This document shows, piece after piece, positions 1-8,800 of a stretch of 64,000 nt of DNA. Where the stretch lies: contig NC_088316.1 of NCBI RefSeq assembly GCF_910592395.1, positions 6,326,001 through 6,390,000 on the forward strand, read 5' to 3'. Numbering within the stretch: position 1 is the first letter of the stretch; each line of letters begins with the position of its first letter. The notes beneath the pieces were generated by a model, which did not search any database, was not told the DNA's origin, and was given only the letters and a program-made list of their open reading frames with translations. This stretch comes from Lineus longissimus. Its lineage: Eukaryota; Nemertea; Pilidiophora; Heteronemertea; Lineidae. The position numbers were made by a program, and so were the translations under genes.

Positions 1-1956
1 ATCACTGCCCTTGGGAGGTAGATTTTAATTCCTTTTTCTGCAGTGGAAGAATAAAAGAAAACTGAAATGACCTTCATGGACGGCTCGCAATGTTTTACAA
101 CTCCACCATTCACCGCAAAAATGCACTGGGACGCCGTAACGGGTCAGTCGCAGGTGCTTGTACAAATTTATCCAAGGGCACCTTGTTTGCTTTTCCGACA
201 CGAAACCCGTGCCGAAGTTTGACAAAAAGAACTCTCACTTCTAATTTATTTGGTTTTCGCAAATTGCATGATTACAGAACACAATGTCTGAAATTAGTCA
301 ATAAAGCTCCAGTGAAAGACTCGCGAATCAAATTCAGCTTTTGCCCATTAAGACGTGGCAAAAACCAGGGAATACGTCATTTTCGATTCATTATTTTCCG
401 ATTTATAATCGTGTTGACAATTTGTTCTTTGCTCGCTTTCAGCTCGCTTGGTGACCTTTTGGAGTAAATAAGCCGGCACATGACCCCTGTGATACATAAC
501 CCTTTATGACTAATATGTCTGCCAATCATTTTGATTTCCAACTCCACTAGAGATTTAGATGGTTAATGGGGGGGGGGGGGAGTGCCCAAAACCTATGATA
601 TTTTTTTGCAATGGCACCAAAAGTAACACTGGTCGAGATTTCGAGTATTAATGCAAGTCTATAAAATTTCAAACTATTGGATGTTCTCCCATTGTAATTT
701 AACCCACAATGCCGAGCTCAAGAACACTGCATGTTACACTTTAACGAGGCGGGTACATGTATCTGAAACAAAAATTGCATCTCCGTGCAACGATTGGAGG
801 TCGAACAAGCTCGATGGAGTCTAACTCGAAGTATTCTGTAACAATAATTTCCATTCTAAATGCTTTACATTTTTTTTTGAAAGATTACGCCCACTTCTAA
901 AAAAACAGATGAGTGTGTCAGTTATCACTTTACAAATGAAAACCAATGAACTAAATTTCAACAAATGTTTCATTTTGACTATAAATAGCGTCACGCTTTG
1001 CTTACAATGATACGCATGCAAAACTCATGTTTTCGCACTATAAGATAGCACACCTATTATAGAACCCGCTAGATCATTTATCGGCTTTCAAAGAGCATAA
1101 AGAAATCCTCTGAAATCCTGACCCTTGATATTGAGGCATTATCTTGTTGAAGACACTCTGTGATACCCGGGACATCGCGTCAAAAGAGCTCCCTCAAGAG
1201 TCCGGGCGCCATCTCTCCACGATTTGCCGTCAGCCCGTGAATGGCTGTAGCACATTTCAGTTTTGGCTTTCATTGCACTGACGTGTTCCACAAAGACCCC
1301 TCTTTCACTCCGCGATTGCTTTTTGTTCCGCGGGTTCCTTTTCGCCTCATTTGTTCTTGGGCGATATCGTGGACAATAGCTGTGGTGACTAGTGGCGAAA
1401 TATCACGTCCTCGTGCGCTAACTCTCTGATCTTTATCGTAACCCTTTCTCCAAGCAATCCCGGTCCTTTATTCACTTGCGCACTTTAAACACTACGGGTT
1501 GAGAAATAAGAAACAGAGCTACTTACAGGTGCTTTCCAGTTCCAGGTGAATTTTTCGAAGAACTCATTTTGTCTGTGGTAGCGTCTTTAAAAGTGAATAA
1601 ACCTCTCGAGATATAAATTTTTGAGTTATAACCCATTCCCTCGTTATTAGATTTTAAAAAAGTTCTTCGGTATTAAAAAGAATGAATTGGCAAGCTATAA
1701 AACCACGTCAACACGGAACAGCCATTATTTTTCATAATCCGTAGAAAATGCTCAGGCATTTGGTGCAACGTGCATTGCTGAGTGTAACCTGTATGGTATC
1801 AGACGCTCTATATTTTGGCGTTATCCTTATCATTCGTAAAGTAACTCTAAAATGGCATCAAATCTCCAGGTCTTATCTAAGACATTTCAGGATTTATCAC
1901 CAAGCTAGCAATTTATAAATTCCGAACAGTATGGCATGAAGTCTCTCGTCAACCAC

Positions 1957-2600
1957 CGCAACCATTTGCAGGTCAATGTGTTCTCAATGACTTTGTTTTT
2001 TTTCCGTTTCGACAGACGGGGCTTTCCTCTACAACATCTGAACCCAAAGATCGAACCACACCCGCCAAAAGTAATCCGATTCCCATTTCTTTCTTTCCTA
2101 AATTTTTTTCAACGTTTTAAGCGTACAGGCCCGCGATTACACACCACTTCGCAAGCAGGTCAAGGCTATCTCAATGACTTTCTGTAATATTTGTTTTCCA
2201 TTCCGCAGATGTGGCATTCCTAAGCAACAGTCGACATTAAATATCTGGCGTCACCCCCAATGCCTTCGATGATTAAAAAGCCGTAATAAAGACTTTCTTT
2301 ACATTTTTTAGCCACAACATTCCTTTGCAGGTCAAGGCTTTCTCAAGCACTGCCAGTGATGTTCGTCCTCTACTTCTTCGCGTTCCCATCTTAGACAGTC
2401 AGCCATGTTCGTCAAATATACTCAGCTGACCTGCATTTCTGCCTCTTTTCCTTACAATGCAGTTAGGCTAGAATGGGGACACTATTTCGCGAGATTTCTT
2501 GTCTGTGGGCTTCGTGCAGTTCCTAAGCAACATTCGATTCACATGATGGAGCAACACCAACCTTAAGTAAACCGATTCTCGTGCATTGATGCGTCTTTAA
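1957..2600 (+). repeat. Degenerate tandem repeat just upstream of the Gsx acceptor
   Basis: The phrase GCAGGTCAA(T/G)G followed by TCTCAA recurs at about 1966, 2155 and 2332, a period of roughly 180 bases. A second phrase, TTCCTAAGCAACA followed by TTCGA or TCGAC, recurs at about 2217 and 2519. The copies are strongly diverged, with insertions and deletions between them. They look like an old tandem duplication inside the intron. Seen by eye; no alignment score was computed. Confidence 0.5.
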
Positions 2601-2620
2601 AAGTCTCTTAAATTCCTTCA

Positions 2621-2637
2621 TCTTTTTCTATTTATAG
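2621..2637 (+). other. Gsx: Splice acceptor of the Gsx homeobox exon
   Basis: A pyrimidine-rich stretch, TCTTTTTCTATTTATAG, ends with AG at 2636-2637. The open frame carrying the homeodomain starts directly behind it, and the position just upstream of the homeobox fits the conserved Gsx intron. The intron phase is set by the two leading bases of the exon, so exon 1 must end one base into a codon. Confidence 0.88.
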
Positions 2638-3113
2638 GTGTCAACAACTCCAACGACGATCTTCAGAGCAGTAAAAGAATCCGAACAGCCTTCACGAGCA
2701 CGCAACTCCTCGAGTTAGAACGTGAGTTTTCCTCAAATATGTACCTCTCCCGGCTGAGGCGCATCGAAATCGCCACCTATCTGAATCTTAGCGAAAAACA
2801 GGTCAAGATCTGGTTCCAGAATCGCCGGGTTAAATATAAGAAGGAGGGAACATCGGACCGGAGGGAGAAGTGTCGGTGTTTACGCACGTGTTCCTCTAAG
2901 TCCGGGAAAACAAAACACGAGAAGGAAGGAGAGGACTTTGACAAACATCACCATCGGGAGGACTGTACTAAGTTACATTCCGATTCTGATATGGACTCTG
3001 AGGACATTGATGTCAGTGATCATGATTCGAACCATGAACTCGACTGTGACGTAGTGAACAATGACAGTGATCATTCCAGTCCAACAATTCGCAAATCCCC
3101 AGTAACTATTTAG
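2638..3113 (+). CDS. Gsx: Gsx (ParaHox) homeobox gene, last coding exon with complete homeodomain and C-terminus
   Basis: This is a partial CDS. The exon opens after a TTTATAG acceptor with two bases (2638-2639) that complete a split codon. Frame then runs from 2640 to the TAG at 3111-3113, giving 157 residues. The homeodomain is codons 2670-2849 (60 residues). Helix 3 holds KIWFQNRR with W48, F49, Q50 and N51. The class-diagnostic run [20 protein letters not shown] matches the Gsx/Gsh family almost exactly and lacks the His-44 typical of Xlox/Pdx. An intron just ahead of the homeobox is usual for Gsx. After the homeodomain comes a Cys motif, CRCLRTC (2871-2891), then a Lys-rich stretch, then an Asp/Glu/Ser/His-rich tail. 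Family knowledge: Gsx is a nuclear DNA-binding transcription factor that patterns neural tissue and, in some invertebrates, the foregut. The N-terminal exon with the SNAG-like start was not found in 1-2637. The class call is very secure; the limits of the gene are not. Confidence 0.96.
2670..2849 (+). other. Gsx: Homeodomain-coding segment (60 codons)
   Basis: Residue 1 is Ser (codon 2670) and residue 60 is Gly (2847-2849). Visible hallmarks are R5 in the N-terminal arm, L16, F20, W48, F49, Q50, N51 and R53. Q50 is the Antennapedia-type specificity residue and predicts binding to TAATTA/TAATGG-like sites. Residues 21-22 are Ser-Ser, a small-residue position that varies within Gsx. Residue 56 is Tyr, where vertebrate Gsx has His. 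Confidence 0.97.
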
Positions 3114-3620
3114 TAGTTATTTTTTGTATAGTGGGAAATGGGTATTTTTGTGGGGGAACAAAAATATATTTTGTCGGAGCTGTATCTGTAGAATCACAAA
3201 CAATGTGCTTACCCCTTACTCTAGTTTCACAGATATAAGACCATTTTCTGAATATTCATTTCGATGTTATTTTGGAAATCGTGCACGTGCTGGTTCGACA
3301 ATCTTCGATCGATGCTATTCGATTTATTCTGTTCGGATCGACAGTTGGTGGGAAAACACCAGTTGTCCGATGTACATGTTGATGATACGTCAATGTTCCG
3401 ATAGAACTGTGTACAACGAAATGATTTAGAAACTGTCTAAGATCTAAGAAACTAGAGTACCTTGAATAGATAGATAGTTTTTTACATGGTTGTAGAAACC
3501 AATTTTGCCTAACGGTTATGGACGAGCAGTTGACGCCATCATCTCCACTGATTGCTCATGAGAACTCGAATTCACCCTAGTGAGAGATCTTAATTCAAAT
3601 TATTCTATTGACTTCAAACA
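3114..3620 (+). other. Gsx: Gsx 3' UTR start / immediate 3' flank
   Basis: This follows the Gsx stop codon. The open frame at 3124-3429 shows no family and reads as chance. No AATAAA was seen on the + strand between 3114 and about 7500 (weaker forms such as CATAAA occur near 3977), so the polyadenylation point cannot be placed. Confidence 0.45.
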
Positions 3621-3715
3621 TGCCCTATTGGGCTCCAGAGTCAAAACTACATGTATACATGAAATTGCAATGTTTGCCCTATTGGGCTGCAGAGTCAAAA
3701 ACTGTACATGAACAT
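3621..3715 (+). repeat. Two-copy tandem duplication, 54-bp period
   Basis: TGCCCTATTGGGCT, a C/G change, then CAGAGTCAAAA recurs at 3621 and 3675 with an ACATG(T/A) end in both. The halves are near identical over about 40 bases. It lies just 3' of Gsx, possibly in its 3' UTR. Confidence 0.75.
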
Positions 3716-3734
3716 TTTTTGCCTGGACCAACCA

Positions 3735-4135
3735 ACTTTGGCCTCATACCATAATGGTAGTACATGTTGAAACGAGCCAAATGAAACAAGCCAAACTAAA
3801 CGAACCAGATAAACATTCTAAATTTGAAAGTTAAGATCACGTTTGGATGTAAGATGATTGCAAAGCGTAAGTTTGATATTTGAATGAAATGAATGAAGCA
3901 TTCCTTGGTGCACCTTGCCAAACTTGAAATGAACCAAACTGAATGAGACTATGTGAATGATATTTATACATTTTATGCCATAAACATACTTGACCGAATC
4001 CTACAATGAATATTACAGGTGAACTTTATCTTTCAGTTCAGGTTTAAAACGTTTATTTGGCTCGTTTAGTTTGGCTTGTTAAATTTGGCTCGTTTTAACA
4101 TTTTACATACTACCTCGCATAATACCGTTAGGCTA
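3735..4135. mobile_element. Foldback/MITE-like element A, about 400 bp, 3' of Gsx
   Basis: The left arm (about 3740-3814) and right arm (about 4051-4130) are imperfect reverse complements. The core is AAACGAGCCAAAT, then AACAAGCCAAACTAAACGA, in both arms, and the outer parts share a TAATGGTAGTAC-like block. No protein is encoded. Long inverted ends without coding capacity suggest a non-autonomous DNA element. Target-site duplications could not be defined. Confidence 0.7.
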
Positions 4136-4632
4136 TATCGGGTGTAATCTAACTAACCACTAACGAGAACGACTACTTCTTCATACAGCCCGAGCACATT
4201 TAACTTAGAAAGGGGATTACTAATTATCTACAGGTTAAGTTCCAGATAGCAGCATTGGCGCGGAATTTAAATACATCCGCGTGTCGAGTCGAGAGACTCT
4301 ACCTTGAATCAGTAGTTTTGAGGATGGCCACCGTACATTCCATATATTGACATGCTTGTACGTCCCATTAAGCTGCCGGCCAGTATCATCATTGCTCAAA
4401 CAGACTATGCATTTGATTCGTGTTTTTTTTCTTGTGCAATAACTGTTTTAGACAATAAGTTAAAGATTGTCTGATGTAAATCGATGTACATTATTGTAGA
4501 AAATGTTTTGTAAAGCTATGTAGATAACGAGCACTGCTTCAGGATGTTTGGAAGGTTTGGGTGGCTTTGGGCCGTCAGGTGAAGTTTTATTTTTCAATGC
4601 TTCTTGGGAGGCAGTATCTGGCCCATTAATAA

Positions 4633-4916
4633 GAAAGCCCAGAAGCGATTCGAAATTCTAAATTCAAAACTCGACTTCGAAATTCAAAACTTGAAATTGA
4701 CCAATGGTATGCCCTAGGCCGAGGGCATACAATGCATACATGATGAGTTACTAAGGCGGCTTTGAACAGTGTGTAATGTGGAAGTGATATGATTGGCCAG
4801 CCAATCAATTCTAGTGTTGTGAGACGGCGTGTCATTGGTCAAGTTAAAGTTTCGAATTTAGAAGTCAAATTTTGAATTTTGAATTGCGAATTTCGAAATG
4901 AGCCTTCTGGGCTTTC
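4633..4916. mobile_element. Foldback/MITE-like element B, 284 bp, ends GAAAGCCCAGAAG
   Basis: The outer ends are exact inverted copies of GAAAGCCCAGAAG (4633-4645 and 4904-4916). The arms continue for roughly 75 bases with TTCGAAATTC/TTCGAATTT-type sequence and a CCAATG/CATTGG pair at the inner edge. A smaller inner palindrome, TATGCCCTAGGCCGAGGGCATA-like, lies near 4707-4728. The minus-strand ORF at 4626-4835 lies inside the element and is not a gene. Confidence 0.8.
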
Positions 4917-6965
4917 GTACATTCACAACTAAGGTGTTCAAACTTGTGTCAAGGAAAAACACAATGTTGCAGATGATGCTAAGAAATGTCCAGGACTTAG
5001 TCCAAGCCCTTGGTTATCAAGTCATTGTCTTCCAAAACGGCTTTTAATACCGGTTTATAATTATGTGCCTTATCATGCTTATTGAGAAACAATCCTTCCT
5101 TTTACAATGTGCCTTAAGTAGTACTATTTAAATCTCGTACGCACATGTCCATAGACATCTGAGAGTGTTCTCTTAGATCTTCTCATACCGAAATAACCTT
5201 GTACACGAACCAACTTTTAGAGTAAGCCCTTGTTTGACAGTCACCAACTGCAGCACGTCATTGAAGAAATCATAAAATGTATTCTTCAAGCAAATATGCA
5301 TTGTTCAAAACATAGTTGCCGCAACATATCTGAGAAAACGCCAATAATGCTATAGCATAAATTAATTCTTAACACCACGTTTGACTATAGAGTATAGTAT
5401 GATACTTTCCCGCATTCTGTGAAATCTCAGTCGGTTTGGCAAAATGACAGTGTGTCTCAGTAATTGTCCTTTCCTGCTTAATATCGAGGCTACATTATCT
5501 ATTTGAATATTTTGTTCTTCACTCTAATTCTAAAGGTTGTCAGTGTTTCTTTCACAACGAATTCTATGCAATTGTCTTGTGTTCAATGAGATATACTCGG
5601 TCGCAATACCTCAATGTTTCATTTTTCTCTTCATCCTCTCGCATCTAGTTTTTCCCCAATATTTGTAACGGTCACGGTTTTTTTCTTCTTATCTGATAAT
5701 GCATTTATTCTACTTCTCGAACGTTCCAAATAGTCTTTATCAATTCTTGAAAGGATAGATCGGCTGATCTGGTATATTTTTTTCAAAACAAAGTAAAAAA
5801 TACTCCTTAGCGCCAATGCATTTGATGCTGTACTTTCGACGGATTGAATGCCTAAAAGGTCTTTACGTCGTGAGAGGGAAATTGTTGTCTGAATTGATCA
5901 ATCTCTGGCATGTCTAGTGTTTTTAACCCCATGCGATAGATTGCCAGATTTTAAAGGTGGTCATTGCCAAAATATGGTAAACATCAACCATTTAAATGCT
6001 GATTCCGGAGAGACATGCTACTTATATTCAAATCATAATTAGTAGAAACAGTAAACATAATTAGTAGAAACTAGTAAACAATCTGAACATCAAACTATAC
6101 ATCCGTGGGACATTGTGAATTGTGCTTGTGAGAACCATCATTAAACATTTCTCAGTTTCTACCTGTTGTCAGGTTCAATCTAGTTGGTTAAACATTGAAG
6201 TCTCTTCTATCAATATAATCATGTCATAATGAACTATTCTATTACTTTAATTACTATAGTTATATTATTATGACATAACTCTTCAATAACTGCCAGACAC
6301 AATCTTCGAAGAAATCATTTTAATTGATTTTTTACAACAGTTCGGTTCAGACGGAAGTTGAAATTTAGTCTTTATAACTCGCCAACGTATGCAGTTTCTT
6401 CATGGCGAAACTCCACAAAAAGTAGGTACACTGGCGCTCATTTCTTTTTAATACGAAAGAAGCATTTTTTTCCGTAGATACTTGAATATTGCGCATTCCT
6501 GAGTTATCAATTCAGCCAATGCACGAACGAGAAGCAATGCAAATAGTAACGACGACATGCAGCTGACAAAATGTACATAAAGGAAATGACTCCTGCGTGT
6601 CTTTGAATAAGTTCCGAGATATTTTCGGTGTCCACCTTAGCACTTCAGCATTTTTCTTTGGTTTTTTTTGCATCTAATTATTGCTCAATCACTGTTATTC
6701 ATGTAATATCCAGTCTATGCATTTAAAGATTTCAATATATTCCAGTACCAAGTTGCCTTATACACTTGAACCTCAATTGTTACGAAAGTATGTCGATGTA
6801 CTTTGTACAATTCGTTGCAGGTGCTGCAATTTTTTAGTCGTTCACCGAAGCATACTGCCAACAGTATTTACGTTGTTCTGCGCCTGACTGAACTCGTTGT
6901 TAAAAGAACTCAGACCTAGCCCAACGGTCAAAGCCCGCTCGCACCAAGGTCTAGGCAAAGAACTA
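4917..6965. other. Non-coding stretch
   Basis: No gene is supported. It holds a short direct repeat AATTAGTAGAAAC (about 6038 and 6060), a 60-bp hairpin with ATGTCATAAT/ATTATGACAT ends (about 6222-6281) and one octamer ATGCAAAT (6537-6544). Confidence 0.6.
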
Positions 6966-7147
6966 CAGTGGAACCTCCCTTAGCGGACACCTCTCTATCA
7001 AGGACAACCTCTCTATTAAGGACACAAGTTTTGGTCCCAAATTGGTTGTTTCCATTCAATTTGACCTCTCTAATCAGGACACCTCTCTATTAAGGACAGC
7101 ATTCGTCAGTCCCGAGGGTGTCCTTAATAGACTGAGAGGTTAGGCTG
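6966..7147 (+). mobile_element. Pogo/Tc1-mariner-like MITE, copy 1 (182 bp, TA flanks)
   Basis: It starts CAGTGGAACCTCCC and ends with a partial inverse (ACCTCTCAG, read inward from the right end), flanked by TA on both sides (6964-6965 and 7148-7149). Inside, CTCTCTATTAAGGACA-type phrases repeat in both orientations. The sequence matches the two other copies in this window. TA target sites and CAGTGGAACC ends are typical of pogo-like (Tc1/mariner superfamily) non-autonomous elements. It has no transposase. Confidence 0.82.
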
Positions 7148-8338
7148 TACAAAGATCGACATTCAGATTACGTGTGTCTCTGGTGGATTCGTTTGCAGAG
7201 TTTTCATTAATTGTTTTGTTAATGCTGATGAAATATCTGTCTCTGGATATTTAAAAAAAGGTCTGATCATGTGACAATGACATGTCACGCACTTTTCATA
7301 GTCGGCGGGTTCACGATAAATATGACGTGGGCTCTGGCAATAGTGTCTGATTGTAAACATTTCAAGAAAGAAAGTGTGCTCAGCGTTGATGTATACATTA
7401 TGCAATCACAATACATTTGGCTTCAGGGTTAAATGTTTAATTCGTAAATATGCTATTTATTTTGTATTATATGCAAGTATTCATATTCAAGAGTTATATT
7501 GTTGAATAAAGAAGTGGATGATAATTTTGAAAAAAATACACTTTTCTCTTTTTTTATTCATAGAACTTCCACATGAACACGATGAACGCCTGCACATTAT
7601 GTGTTCAAGCGTGTCAAGTTTCATTTTTTTTCATTTCAAAAGAAAAAAACAATAATGAGGCTAAAGGAAAATGCATAAGGAAAGCCAAGTGCACTGCCCT
7701 ATACAATAGGCTTCTGAGTTGTTAGTTGTTCGGTGACCGCGGTACATAATACCTTTCTCTGCAATGCAAAGGCAGTTTGGCCAACAAGATAATAGAACAT
7801 ATCCTGACCTTTAATTTATCTTTCGACCCCCCCCCCCCCCCCCCCCACACACACCTATACTCATCCTTAAATTAAAATATATTTTCTACATGCCAAACTT
7901 ACACATTATGGTTAATAAAACGGGAATGTCCCATTTTCAAAATTGGAATGTTTTGTCGCAAAATATCCTTCCGTGGGAACATTGCCCATATAAAACGTGA
8001 AGTACCCCCATTGGGCGAATAAGTAGAATGAAGGCGGCAAACTTAGGGAGAAAGACTTGACCGGTCAAGGCTATCCTCCTCTCTCGCCGGGCTTTCTCGT
8101 TAAGGGCAAACTCGAAAAATCAGGACACCTCTTGACAACCTTGTTTGCCCGTTTTGGGCGATTTTTACAATATTTGGAGCTCTTTTATATATTGTTGTGG
8201 TCTTATATTTTGGCATGGCAGCTTTTCAAACCTATTACAGGTGCTTGAGATACACTCGGTGTTTGTTGGCCACCCATTTGCTGGCTTGGGTAATGAAACT
8301 GATCGCCACTCTTGTTGATGATACCACCCGGCGAATTT
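7148..8338. other. Non-coding stretch with poly-C
   Basis: No gene is supported. It holds an AATAAA near 7503 on the + strand and a long C run near 7827-7846. The 80-codon minus ORF at 7163-7405 and the 63-codon + ORF at 8057-8248 show no family. Confidence 0.55.
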
Positions 8339-8800
8339 GTAAGTAAGTAGGTAAACTATGTAAAGTTACATTTATATCGCGCTATTTCCACTTTACAAAT
8401 GTTCAAAAGCCTCCCCCCCCCTCGCCACTACGAGTGAGTAAACTGTTTTTTCGCACGATAAAGTGCCTCCTGAATAGTTCCGTCTTTAGGCCTTTCCTGA
8501 ATATATCAAGTGTGTCCATCTGGCGTACGCTTTGATAAAGGGAATTCCACAACACTTGAGCTGCTGAAATAAAAGCTCTCCCGCCAAAACTGGAGCCTCA
8601 GAACCTTGGCGTTGCGAGACCGTTTTTTTTTCGCAGACGTAAGCGTACGCGTCGGGTTGTATGGCGCTAAGAGTTCCACGAGGTATGCTGGGGCCTGGAC
8701 GTGTAGGCATTGGAACGCTATGATGAGAATCTTGAACTCAATGCAGACCTCAGAACTCAATTTGCAGACCGTTATCGTACAACAACACTTACCAAAACTG
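8339..8800 (-). mobile_element. 5'-truncated LINE (L2/CR1-like), C-terminal end of ORF2 plus 3' tail
   Basis: On the minus strand, two frames joined by a shift read as the end of a non-LTR retrotransposon ORF2. One part reads IEFKILIIAFQCLH..APAYLVELLAPYNPTRT (about 8620-8740). The next reads GGRAFISAAQVLWNSL, then VRQMDTLDIFRKGLKTELF (about 8460-8590). Both match the family pattern of FKI..L..LAP.YL..LL..Y.P.R.LRS and AAP.LWNSLP..VR...SL..FK..LKT.LF. A tail with a TTTGTAAAG and GCGC.ATATAAATGTAA phrase and a short TTAC-type microsatellite (8340-8355) follows, as in LINE 3' ends. It is broken by a frameshift and lacks the catalytic RT and endonuclease. Confidence 0.85.

Larger units (their letters stand above)
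1..2637 (+). other. Gsx: Probable 3' part of the Gsx intron 1 (exon 1 not seen)
   Basis: No frame here encodes a recognisable Gsx N-terminus (the family's short SxSFxVDSLI-like start) ending in phase with the acceptor at 2637, so exon 1 is inferred to be left of base 1. The stretch holds a G homopolymer near 568-582, a TACATGTA at 754-761, short chance ORFs (including a 125-codon one at 90-467 without family signal) and the degenerate repeats at 1957-2600. If exon 1 is highly diverged it could still be hidden here, in which case part of this span would be 5' flank. Confidence 0.6.

Noticed and set aside
90-467. 125-codon ORF as candidate Gsx exon 1
   Set aside because: It lacks the conserved Gsx N-terminus, the low-complexity His/Ala/Pro character usual there, and any donor in the phase required by the acceptor at 2637.
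3124-3429. 101-codon + ORF just after Gsx
   Set aside because: It lies in the 3' UTR/flank after the true stop, has no domain, and its composition is that of AT-rich DNA.
4626-4835. 69-codon minus ORF
   Set aside because: It covers the inverted arm and centre of foldback element B.
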